64,000 nt of DNA from the NCBI GenBank assembly GCA_022264855.1, contig JABYQU010000009.1, forward strand, positions 620,001-684,000. Direction: 5' to 3'. Shown piece by piece: positions 24,358 to 34,812 of the stretch. The notes beneath the pieces are model-generated. The model worked only from the letters and a program-made list of their open reading frames with translations, was not told where the DNA came from and made no database searches. The position numbers and the translations under genes were made by a program. Position 1 is the stretch's first letter, and the number at the start of each line of letters is the position of its first letter. Source of the DNA: Lenzites betulinus (taxonomy: Eukaryota; Basidiomycota; Agaricomycetes; Polyporales; Polyporaceae).

Positions 24358-26371
24358 TCACGTCTTGAAGATCCGGAGCAGGCGGCTCTCGGTGACGATC
24401 CGCGTGCGACACAGCGGGCACTCACGCGTGCTCTTCATGATAAGATCCGAGCAGTCACGACACAGCGCGAGGTGTCTACGTAACCAGCAGGTCAGGGGGC
24501 GTTCTATCTGACGCTGGAAGGGAAGCAGAACATACCCGCAGTCGACGATCGCGATATTGGCCTCCTCGTCCTGACAAATGACGCATAGCCCGGTCCGCTC
24601 AAGGCGGGACGCCATCGCCTGCGCGTTCGGCGTGAGGTGGGCCCCTGTCGGCGGAGACGATGGTCCCTTAGGTGGGGTCGACACCGGCACCGCATCAGCA
24701 CCAGCCTGCCCCTGGGCAGCAGGAATCGGCTGGCTTCCACTCTGTTCCCCAGAGCTCTCCGCCCCCGCGGCCCCCGCAGCACGCTCCGCCGCCCTCTGCC
24801 GCTCCGCGCTGGCTTCTTCCTCGCGCAGCCGCCGCATCTCTTCTTCGTACAGCCTCTCTTCTTCTGCCTCCTGCGCGTGGCGCTCGCGCTCCCGCCGCTC
24901 GTCCTCCACGAGCGTGCGCACGCGCGCAACGAGGTCCCCCTTCTCGACGACGAGCCCCGCGTTCACGTGGTGCTTAAATAGCACCTCCTTGAGCACGCCG
25001 ATGGACAGCCGCGCGAGCTCCTCGGCCGACATCGCGAGCAGCGCGTCCATGCTCGGCGCCACGACGGGCGCAGGCGCGGGCGAGCGGGCGCGAGGGGTCG
25101 AAGGGCTCGTCGCGGACGCCGAGCGGGGTCGCGCCGGCGGGGGGACATTAAGGTTGGTCGGACGGGAGGCGTGTGGCGGAGGGCCGGGCGGCGGCGCGTA
25201 CCGTCGCTGCTGCTGTCTGTGTGCATCCGGGTGGGGAGCCTGTTGGTGATGTGCCTGGTGGTGCTGCGGGTGGGGGTGCTGCTGCTGCTGAGCGCGGGAG
25301 CTTACATCGGGGCGGGGGAACTGGCTCGGTCCCGAGGTCGTCCGCTGCCGCGGCTGATACGACGGGTATTGAGAATGCTGAGGGGGCGGCTGCTGTGGCC
25401 GCGATGAAGTCGATTCGGCGGGAATGCCGGACATTGCATCCATGGCGCGGGAGAACAGTCCTCGTGGGCGGGTGCCGGAGCGATTCGGCACGCCGTTCTT
25501 GCGATAGTGGCTCTCGTAAACCCATGGTAAGCAACCGTTTGGAGCCTATAGATCAGACACTATCAGTACTGTGTATAATCATAACCGCACAACGGGGGCA
25601 AGGATCGGGCCACGGGATGCTGCACATCGTAACCACGGTCCGATTGCGTTTTCGGTGTCTATACTTGCGTCTCCGTAGTTTCATGCAGATTACACGCGGG
25701 AGTCAAACTGTGCTCAGCATGAAACACGATGTTCATGCGATTCACGTGTAACAAGCTTTGACAGGAAGAGCCTTTCCCGGTGTCATGGTCGAGGCAGAAG
25801 CCGACAGAAGAAGGCGCAGGATGTATAAGTCATGTCCAAGAACTGAGAACGTACCCGTGCTGCGACCAACCGCTCTATAAACTCGTCCTTCTCAATCACG
25901 CCCGCGACGTCGATATTGTACGCCTTCGCGTACCGCTTGAGCTTCGCCATCGGGAGCTGCTTGAGCTGCCCCTTCCCGCACGCCGTGACTGCACGCCCGC
26001 CCCGTCAACATCCCCCGCACGCGCGCACAACACATCACAAGCACCTACTTTGCAGCAGCTCGATGCAGAACGCGCATACAGGTGCGGGGTCGTACCCGCT
26101 CTCCGAGCCGCGCCGCGGCATGAGCGCCTGGAAGTCGCTGCACGAGTGGCAGTATGCATATCCTGCGGCGCACCTCTGTCGGTCAGCACCTTCTTCCCCC
26201 TCTTGAGTCCCCCCCTGGCGGGCGACGATGGGACGCACCACAATGGTTGCACTTGCGCGATCGCGCGAAGAGGATGTTGAACTCCTTGTTGCACTTCCGG
26301 CACGCGGGCTCGTTCGCGGTGTATTCGGGGGCGGGGCCGCTCAGGAGGGGTATGCCTCGTGCGTCCGACAT
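24358..26371 (-). CDS. FYVE-like/SAP-like/RING E3 ubiquitin ligase (RNF34/rififylin type)
   Basis: Five exons are joined. Exon 1 gives MSDARGIPLL and CRKCNKEFNILFARSRKCNH, exon 2 YAYCHSCSDFQALMPRRG and PVCAFCIELLQ: together an eight-Cys FYVE-like zinc module. Exon 3 (25858-25990) carries GQLKQLPMAKLKRYAKAYNI, a helical SAP-like motif. A long exon follows with Gln/His/Pro-rich low complexity, a second SAP-like motif (LARLSIGVLKEVLFKH), a charged coiled coil (about 24990-24790) and the first part of the RING, CVICQDEEANIAIVDCG. The last exon completes it: HLALCRDCSDLI and CPLCRTRI, a C3HC4 RING. The order FYVE, SAP, SAP, RING is that of the animal CARP/RNF34 ligases, which act at endosomes. The FYVE basic patch RKHHCR is replaced by RKCNHCG, so phosphoinositide binding is doubtful. 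A start at 26419 is also in frame. Confidence 0.82.
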
Positions 26372-26754
26372 GGCGGTCGAGATCAGAGGTGAGGGTCTGC
26401 ACCTCGGGGTATATTGCAAAGACGATGAATGTCGTAGTCAGCAAGTGGGCGTACAGACCGTTCCAGTAAGTTCGGCCGGATGGGCGGTATATCCAAGCCC
26501 GGTATTCACGGATTTATAAGTCAGTGCTTATTCGATCAACCAGTGTACAAGCTGTTGGCTCTTCAGAACAATGTCCAGTATGATCTCAACAAGGAGGAGT
26601 TGGACAAGATAGCCTATCGGCGGTACCTCGTAGTGGTTGTAGGCAAAGTCGATCGTACCGGATGGATCACTGAATGACCGGAGCAAACTCAGCAAGGTTA
26701 CGACCAAAGCGCTTGACAGTGTACAATAAAATGCATAACTGTGATTATCCGTAC
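26372..26754. other. intergenic, no gene seen
   Basis: Upstream of the E3 ligase and 5' of the tRNA. Short frames only. Confidence 0.45.
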
Positions 26755-26826
26755 AGCAACTTGACGCAGTGGAAGCGTGCAGGGCTCATAACCCTGAAGT
26801 CCCTGGATCGAAACCAGGAGTTGCTA
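26755..26826 (+). tRNA. initiator tRNA-Met (anticodon CAT)
   Basis: Folds as a cloverleaf: acceptor arms AGCAACT and AGTTGCT pair perfectly, D stem ACGC/GCGT, anticodon stem CAGGG/CCCTG around CTCATAA, T stem CCTGG/CCAGG around ATCGAAA, discriminator A. Three features mark it as the eukaryotic initiator: the A1-T72 pair, three consecutive G-C pairs in the anticodon stem, and A instead of T at position 54 of the T loop (ATCGAAA). Internal A box (TGACGCAGTGG) and B box (GGATCGAAACC) are present. No intron. Confidence 0.93.
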
Positions 26827-27293
26827 TACTCGTTCGTCTGTGGTTTTATCACACTGCCAGTGCTAGTGAATAGCTTGCTTAAGTTCGTTTTTTTTCTTAC
26901 AAACTTACGACACACGAATTCGAGATCTTGGATGCTTCTTGGCAACATGTGATATATATATACATATATACATATATTATATACATCGAGCCTCCTCATG
27001 ATGCATGATCAATCACAGTACTTCCTCGCTGGGGGTATGCCGAGAAAACAGAAAGCATGACAACAAGCAGGCTATACAGTAGCACTGTCCATACCAATGA
27101 CACGGGTGCTTCGACCCCAGTCCACAGCACGAGCAATATCATACAAGGGACACGCGCGGCCGTCCGACGAGCTCTGGAGGGGATCGCCTCCTACCGGCGC
27201 CTGAACACCAGTGGCGCGTGTGTAGGGCTGCATCGCGTCGCGGTCAGTGCAATTTCCCAAAAGAAAGAAAGAAAGAAGGAGGGAAGGGACGCA
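26827..27293. other. intergenic with TA-rich microsatellite and AAAG run
   Basis: Downstream of the tRNA, 26950-26983 is an alternating TA/CATA tract. At 27261-27280 there is an AAAG repeat just after the P450 stop. No gene seen. Confidence 0.55.
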
Positions 27294-29695
27294 CTAGAGC
27301 GTGACGCTGAGCTTGCTCTTGAGCAGCCGCGCGCGGCGCTGCGCGAAGCTCTCGCCCGCGAACTGCGGCTCGTCCTTCACCTCGACGCGGTAGCGCGAGA
27401 TGAGGAGCGTGAGCACCGCGATCGACTCCGTCTCCGAGAACCTGCGGATAGATCTCACGTCAGCAACCGCCTAAGGTGGAGAAGGAAAGAGGAGGAACAC
27501 GCACCCGCGCCCGATGCAGCCGCGCGGCCCGCCGCTGAAGGGCAGGAACGCCTCGCGCGGGTAGTCGCCCAAGAAGCGTGCAGGCTTGAAAGCGTCCGGG
27601 TCGTCCCAGTATTTTGCTACCAGATGCACCCCATGTCAGCGTCACGTGTCGGCAAAGCGGGCAGGGCATGCGAGGGGAGGAGACGCACGGTTGTTATGCA
27701 GGCCAGGCGTGTGCACGGTGACGTATGTGCCCTTGGGGACGGGGATCGTGCGCGTCTCGCCCGCGGCGTTCGTCGTCGTGAACGATGTGTCCTCCGCGCT
27801 CTGCTTCGGGATGGTGATCACGGGCGGGAAGAGGCGGAGGGTCTCGTTGAACACTCTGTGTGGCGTGCGTCAGCGGTGGCCTTCAACATCACTCTGCAGG
27901 GGAAGGGGGGTGAGAGAGAGGGGAGACGCACGCCATCGAGTACGCGAAGCTCGAGAGCTCGCTGTATTCCTGGGGCGTGGCGTAAGGGTCAGCAAGGTGT
28001 GCGAAGGGAATTATGGGCGATGGCAGGGGACTCACGGGGATGTGGCCGTCGGAGAGGGTAGCCTTGACGGCTTGGAAGAACTTCTCCTGTTCGTCGGGGT
28101 ATAGCGCGAGCAGAATGAACGCGTACGCGAGGGTATGTGCGCTCGTCTGTCAAAACCTGGAAGTCAGATCGCTTATCTCTACTTATTGCGCGACGGCCGG
28201 CGAACCTCGTAACCTGAAACGGGCACAAGAGTCAGCAAGAAGACACCGAACTAGTATGTAGAGACGCGAACAGACCTGCAACCATGAATATAAATATGTT
28301 CCCTGCACAGATCCACATCGATCAGCCACCCTCCACGCCCACAACCCACAATGGGCACAGCAACAACAAGGCACATACCCATCAGCCCCGTGTCCGTGAG
28401 CTTCTCCCCGCTCTCCGCGAGGCCCTCGTTCGCGTCGAGCAGCGTGCTGAACAGGTCGTGGCGCTCCTCCTTGACCGCGGCCCCGCGCCGCGCGTCGATC
28501 ATCTCCTGCATGTACTGCCCGAGCTCCGTGTACGCCGTGTGAAAGCGGCGCATCGTCGGCGTGCCCCAGCGCAGCATCCACTTCGGGAACATGATCTGCA
28601 GGAAGAGGTTCCGCGAGACGTCGTTCAGCGCGTCCTGGCGGGCAACTCGGTGTTAGGCGCACGCGCGGGCGGGGGAACGGGAGGGCCATAGCTGACCTTG
28701 AACGTCACCTGGTGGCCCGCCGGGGCCTTCGCGTCTTCGTTCCAGGTGATACGGCGCCCAAACCCAGCCACGCCGATAACGAGCAGGGTGATCTACAACC
28801 GCGCCCCCATAAGCACCCCGACTTCGCGCCGTCGCGACTACTGGTGGGCACACGCACCGGCACAGTGAGGTCCGTCGCGTTCTCGACGACGACGGTCTCG
28901 CGCGCGCCCCACACGTTTTCGAGCAGGTCGCGCACGATGCGCACCGTCTCGTCCCACACGAGCTTGTTGTTGCGCTCCGAGAACGAGGGCGCGACGAGCC
29001 GCCGCTGCCGCTTCCACTCCTCGCCCTCGGACGCGACGAGGTTCGGGCCGAACGCGAGCAGGAGCCGGTACGGGCCCATGGGCTTCGGGAAGCGCGCGCG
29101 CGCCCCGATCACGTCCTGTTAGCGTGCAAGTTGCAGGGAACGAGGTGAGCGAGGAATTCAACGTCAGGCCTTCGGCGCACCGGGATCGCCGGGCTTCCAT
29201 GCCTGAGTGAGGGTGCGCTCACCTTGATGACGGCCGGATCGGCGAGGTAGAGCGTCACCTCGCTCGAGGGGAACCCGCTCACCTGCGGCGGGGGGAGGCG
29301 GTCGTGTTAGCCCCGGACACAGCCGCGAGTCGCGAATCAGGGTGGCGGCGAGACGCACCCCTGCCATGATGTCCCACCCGGCCTCCTCAAAGTCCATGTG
29401 CTTCCGGTAGAGGTTCACCTCCGACTGGAGGCCGGGCGAGACGCCGTCGACGCGGAAGGGGAACCAGATGAAGCGGTCGCTGAAGAGCGTGCGGAACCCG
29501 GGGAGGTTGCTGCAAAGTTAGAGTTTGGTGCGGTAGGCAGCCGTCAGCGATGCGCAGATGTGCGACGCGGGGAGACGCCACTACGCACTGCACAGACGCG
29601 GCGGCGCGCCGGAAGTCGAGCATCTTCCGCAGAAGGAAGACGGCGAGGACGAGCGCGCCGAGCAGGACGTTGCGGGTTCCCTCCGAGTTGAACAT
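27294..29695 (-). CDS. cytochrome P450 monooxygenase, complete
   Basis: Multi-exon gene. The N-terminal anchor is NVLLGALVLAVFLLRKML. The I-helix motif AGYETSAHTL is assembled across a very small exon near 28200. The K-helix is ETLRLFPP (27840-27860), followed by FKPARFLGDYPREAF. The haem-binding loop FSGGPRGCIGRGF (27510-27550) has the Cys ligand and all consensus residues. The protein ends LLKSKLSVTL with TAG at 27294-27296. All P450 landmarks are in order, so the gene looks functional. The enzyme would sit on the endoplasmic reticulum and oxidise a small lipophilic substrate with electrons from P450 reductase; substrate and CYP family are not assigned. A TATA-like TAATATATG lies about 85 nt upstream of the ATG (29775-29788). 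Confidence 0.9.
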
Positions 29696-32604
29696 CGCAG
29701 GCGATCCGGGGCTGGACGGGGAGGAGGAAGAGGGAAGAGGGATGCGAGCTGGAGAAGCCCGCGAGATGAGCGTACTACATATATTAATGCGCGGAGACGG
29801 AAACCTCCCGACAGTGGGAATCAGGGCCCAGCGCCCCGCCAGCCGCCGCGGGAGTCCCGGCAGAGAACTTCCCGGTGTCCCAGGGACATGCCACGCGCGT
29901 TTGCTCTTGAAGCACCCCAGTAGCACCCCGCGCGGGCGATCCGCGTCAGGGTAGGTCTGAAACAGGTCAGCGACGGCGGGCGTGCCTTTCTCGACGACGT
30001 CCTCCTCGAGCTCCCTCCCACGTTCGCGGAGATCAATTCGCGCCCCGGCCCTGCCGCGATCTCATTTCGCACCACACACAACACCCACGTCACCATGTGG
30101 ACTGCATTCACGGAAGATCGTCCGGTCCGGGTGCCAGTGAGTGCTTGGGTTTCACGCTGACGCTCTCTACGCGCTGATGGCCTCCTCCCTCGTGAGGAAA
30201 AACCTTCGAGGACAACACCGAAAAGTCACCCTAGATGTTCGCAGAACACCGGCCCGACGTTCATGCCATCAACCATCGTCTGTGTATGGCCCGGATATTG
30301 AGTCCCCTCGACTCGGAAATCTCTGCCTGACCTCATGGGCCACTGGAGGAACTGGGCGTGGTGCATGTCTCTGATTGAGCGTGATCCAACGACTGGGCGG
30401 TGTTGAACGTTGAGTATGACCGACCTTTCTTTACGCAGCGACTCACCGGTGTAGCAACGTCCGGCGCCACGACCGTGCTCCTCCACGCCAAGCGCTCTGC
30501 AATACGTGCACGGCGACACCGACGACGCGTGCCGAACAAACGACGGGCCGCTCAATTCACCTGCCTCGACTTAATGGGCAAATTGCTCGCTACGGCAACG
30601 CGCGTCTCGATGCGGACCTCCGTCGTGTTCCGTTGACGAAGTACTTGCATCGAGACGGCCATCCGGCGAGAGCATCCCAGCAGATCCACGTGCACATAGA
30701 GCTTCGTCGACGGCCAAAATGTTATCGAAAGATCTTCCCCATGGCTTGATTGTTGAAAGCAGGGTTTTGTGAGCGTTAAGACGCAGCCGCGGAGCGGGAG
30801 TCCTTCAAGCTTCAAAGTCCCACACTGTGCGTACTGAATTACTCGAGTACTAGTCCACAACGGCCTGTTTCCAGCACTCACACATGATTCCTTGTTGAAC
30901 GTCCAACGCTGACGACTAGGAATCTTTTCCTTCCGGGAATCGCTAGAGGTCGTGGTTCGAGGTCAAGTATATATGCAATTGCAAGTCGTCGATCCCGCCA
31001 AACACCAAAAGAAACAACTCCCCGCCCATTCGGGCCATTCGGGGTCCCCCGACACCCAAACACGCCGTGCGTGCCGAAGCAGAAAGAAGTGCGTTTGTGG
31101 CGGTGGCGGCGGCGTTGACAACAATGACAACGTACCTCTGCGCCGCACGCGTGCGTTTGCAATATTTGCGTTTTCATTGACCGAAGTTGTACGGTTGTAC
31201 GTTCTGATAGACGCGACAGCTCGCCTCAAGCTCAAGCTTCTTCCAACCTTCACGCGCCTTCACGCGCACGTCGTCCACCTCTTCCACCTCTTCCCCGCAC
31301 CTCCCTCGCCGAACGCGGCGGACCCGAATACCGTCCGCACCAGAAGTCCAGAAGTCCAGTGCTCGGGGAGGAGCCGACTGAAGCGCTGAAGCTTGGCCTG
31401 ACGTCTCGGGAAGCAAGCGTGCTCGTCGGAGGTTTGTACGCCGGACGGCTACGCACGGCCAGCCAAGCGTGCGTTAATTGCAATACGCATCGGGATCCTC
31501 GGGGGCGAGTCTGGGAAGACACCGAGAAGCGAGCTGCAATGCTATATTATATAGCATTGCAGCTCGCTTCTCGCGCGCCCGGGTTGAATATAGTTAATAC
31601 AGCACGGGGAGCGCATGACCTCACCGAGCGATGTGCACCTGCCCGCCCGCCTCGAAGAGAAACGGCCCCGGGCTCGATCGTGGCAACTTGGGTGCTCGCT
31701 GTCAAACGTCAGAAAAAATCAAAAGCGACGTCGTTGCAAAGCGTTGCAACTGGGAAGCGCGCTCGATCATGGCGACGATATCCACGTGTACGGGGCGACA
31801 CCGATCGCGATCGAGACGACATAGGCCCGATCGACATTAAGCTATCAGCCAGTCGACGCGAAGTATTAAACTTTACCGTTTTACAAATGTCTGACCGACG
31901 ATGATCCATGTCTCGGGCTTCGGGCCACATCGTTATCTTGCATACCGGCCGCGACGACACGATCGAAGACAGCATGGACACTTGCAGAGCACACACAACA
32001 AAGCGGGGGTATTATGTGGATACATACGCTACTTGGGGCCGGGACTGGACACGCAAAACGCGAAACGCAACAATCAAGATGGCGTCGGTGCTGGCACGCC
32101 TGGTGAACGGACTCGGCTAGATCGTCGTCGGGGAAGGAAAGCCAAAAGGGCGACGAGGTACTGTAAATCTGGTGGCCGAGGAAGGAAAATCGAAAGCAAG
32201 AAAGGGGCGTGTGGCGCGGAAGGAAAGAGGGAAAGAAGCTTGATCACTGCGCTCCATAAGTAGTGAAGTATGCAAAGGGAGGGGAACGTCCAAGCGTGTG
32301 CGGGACAGGAATGCACGAGGTTAGAACAGTAACGATGCTCGACGACAAAGGCCGCCGTTAACGTTGTAAGTAGCGTTGGCGGGTAGGAGGAGTTGCGCGG
32401 GGAAATAGGAGGACGGGAAGGAAGGAAGGGCGTGACGCGTGAGGGGCATGGACATTAGCGCGGACAACGATACAGATGGCGGGGCCGGGGAGAATATACG
32501 ACGCAGTCCGTGGCGACACATGTCCTATAACGAACCTAAGCAACCAAGCCCAATCACAGACGATAACGCACCAACCATGTGGACACAGAGACACGGACGC
32601 ACAC
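29696..32604. other. gene-poor region with a strong palindrome and one coding-like patch
   Basis: No intact gene recognised. On the plus strand, about 29960-30140 is open and coding-like (FLDDVLLELPPTFAEINSRP), ending soon after VSAWVSR; it matches no family I know. On the minus strand, 30240-30360 reads GTQYPGHTQTMVDGMNVGPV in a frame that may be chance. The rest is GC-rich, with a GGC/GGT run near 31100. The palindrome at 31523-31573 is listed separately. Confidence 0.4.
31523..31573. repeat. 51-nt perfect palindrome (24-bp arms, 3-nt loop)
   Basis: The left arm runs from 31523 to 31546 and the right arm from 31550 to 31573, with the loop TTA between. The arms pair without mismatch, including the core GCTGCAATGCTATA. 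It lies in intergenic DNA. No terminator function is implied for a polymerase II genome. Confidence 0.9.
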
Positions 32605-34812
32605 TCAGGCCTGCGCAGACACCGGCGGCGATCCAGACGGCGCCGCCCCTGCGCCCGCCTCGCCCTCCCCAGCAGCACCCTCCGCAGGCGCCGCGACGTC
32701 CACCCGCCGAATGTTCGTGTACGCCGGCGGGAGCTCGATCGTCTCTGGCTCCTCCTCGGGCGGCGGCGGCGGCGGGTCCGACGGGCCCGCGTCGTCGTGC
32801 TGGATGATGTTCACCGGGCGGAACGTCGGCGGCGCGGCCGACTTGCGCGTGCTCGTCGAGGGCGCGGACGACGCGGGCGCGCGCAGGTACGCCGCACCCG
32901 GCCCGCCCGTCTCAGATGTGCTTGTTGAGAGGTACGACTGGCGTTGTTCTGCGCTCGGGCGCGTGGCGAGGCCCGGGGCGACGACGGAGCCCGCGGCGTC
33001 GTGTGTGGAGGCGATGGTGGGGTCCGGGAGGACGAAGGGGTCGGGCTGGTAATACTCTGGCGGACGCGCGTCGCCACCCTCGTTGTCCTGGTCCTGGAGG
33101 AGGTCGACGGGGCGCTCTTTTGTGCCCTTGTGGAAGCGTTTGCGCCGCACGGCGAAGAGTAGCACGAGACCGAGCGCGATCGCGGCGACGACGCCGCCTA
33201 TCACGCCTCCGACGATGGCACCGACGTTTGTGGAGGAGCTGTAGACATGGTGAGTATCATCTAGGTATGTGTGGATGTGGAGGATTCCGGGCGTACCCTC
33301 CGCTACCACTACCGCTGTCGACTCCGGATCCGTCGGTGGAAGTGGGATAGCTCCCTCCTGCGGGGGTGCCGGGTGTAGATGATGGTGAGGTGTCGTTGAG
33401 GCAAGAACTGGTATTCCCCTCCTGCATGGTATAGAAGTTGCTGCCCGCGGAGCCAAGACCCCGTTGGTCGCCGCCGACGAGCAGAACTGTCGTGCCGACT
33501 CGGACAGAAGGTGTCCAGTTGAACCCGACGCCTTCCCCGGTCACGTTCGAGGTCTGGCCTTGCGGGATCTGGAAGGATTGGCCTCCGGGAATGACGCCCT
33601 GGAAGGTCGTGCTCCTAGATTCGGATAGACGTCAGCCACCTTCCGGCCACCTAACGGAGTGTGGTTCCGCACCCTTGGACAGAGTTGGCATCCCACCATA
33701 TGCGCGAGGAATCGCAGGTGATGAGGAGCCCGCTTGGATCAGTATGGAATAGGAACGCCGGGGATACAGATTGTGTTGTGTTGAAGCAGCCGTCAGTCCC
33801 AGAGAGTACTTCGACGGCCGCACTGGTTCCGCCGGTACCAAAACCGGTGCTATCGCTGACCTAGACAATGGTTAGTGACCGTCATATACACGGAGAATTA
33901 AGAGATAACAAGAGTGATTGGCACGCATGCTCGCGCCGCATGATGAGCGTCATGCGGGCCTTTAGCACAATCGCAGCGCACATGGCTATGGTGTACATGA
34001 CCGCCCACATATCCGCAGCGCTCCATACTGACGCCAAAGGAAGGTGGCGTGAGTGCGGAAGTGCATGGCGCCAGAGGCAGCGACGAGCATCTCGAAGAAG
34101 ACGATGAACGGTGACGCGCAGTCGACGTGATGAACTCTGGGGTCACCAAGACAAGGGTCACTGTGAGGCTTCCGGTCCCAGCAGGCACGGAGGCCTGGCT
34201 GAAGGGGCATGAGGAGAACGGGCGGGGAGGAGTCGCGGAGGAGATGGGCGACATTAACGACTGCGGTGGCCCGGCGCGTAGACGAAGATCGTAGTGCACG
34301 AAACCTTGTCGGTGATTTTGAACTTCGACACGGCCAGTCTGCATGAGCGTACAAACATCAATGACGCTCGCACGAGACACCGACCTTGCTCCTCCATGTT
34401 CACACCGCCCTTATCCATGCCTTCCCTCACGCCGCAAGCACCCCGATAGCCACGCACCCACACACTCACGACCGAGACCCGGCAGAAAATAGAAGAAATG
34501 CTCGAGACTCACCACTGCCACAAACTGCGAGTTCTCGGGGAACTTCAGCTGGAATGACGCGGACGTGTCCGACCCGTTGAACGCAACCGGCGTAATCCGT
34601 CGCGCCTCGATCTGGTTCGGGAGGGGACTCGCGCCAAAGGGGATGATGAGCGCACTGTACGGCGGCGAGCCCGCGCCAGTGATCTCGAGCTCGAGGTTCT
34701 CGCACTGGCGCGGGGCGCTCTTGAAGTTGAACGAGTACGCCGCCGCGAGCGCGGCGTACGGTATCGCGGCCAGCAGGGGGCCGTTGCGGGGCCACGGCGC
34801 GCGGGAGGCCAT
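32605..34812 (-). CDS. single-pass membrane protein with mucin-like ectodomain (Agaricomycete family)
   Basis: The N-terminus is a signal peptide (LLAAIPYAALAAAYSFNF). Next is a conserved extracellular domain: QCENLELEITGAGSPPYSAL, ITPVAFNGSD, FPENSQFVAVVSDSTGFGTG and IPGGQSFQIPQG, then FNWTPSVRVGTTVLLVGGDQ, with conserved Cys and many N-glycosylation sites. A Ser/Thr/Gly/Pro-rich stalk follows, then the transmembrane helix VGAIVGGVIGGVVAAIALGL, a basic stop (AVRRKRFHKG) and a Pro-rich cytoplasmic tail with PPEYYQPDP and PPAYTN motifs of the PPxY type, which bind WW domains. I recognise the arrangement from uncharacterised mushroom proteins; no function is established. Exons join with good phase. 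The first intron is about 652 nt (33861-34512), ten times the local norm. A surface sensor or adhesin is a guess. Confidence 0.75.
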
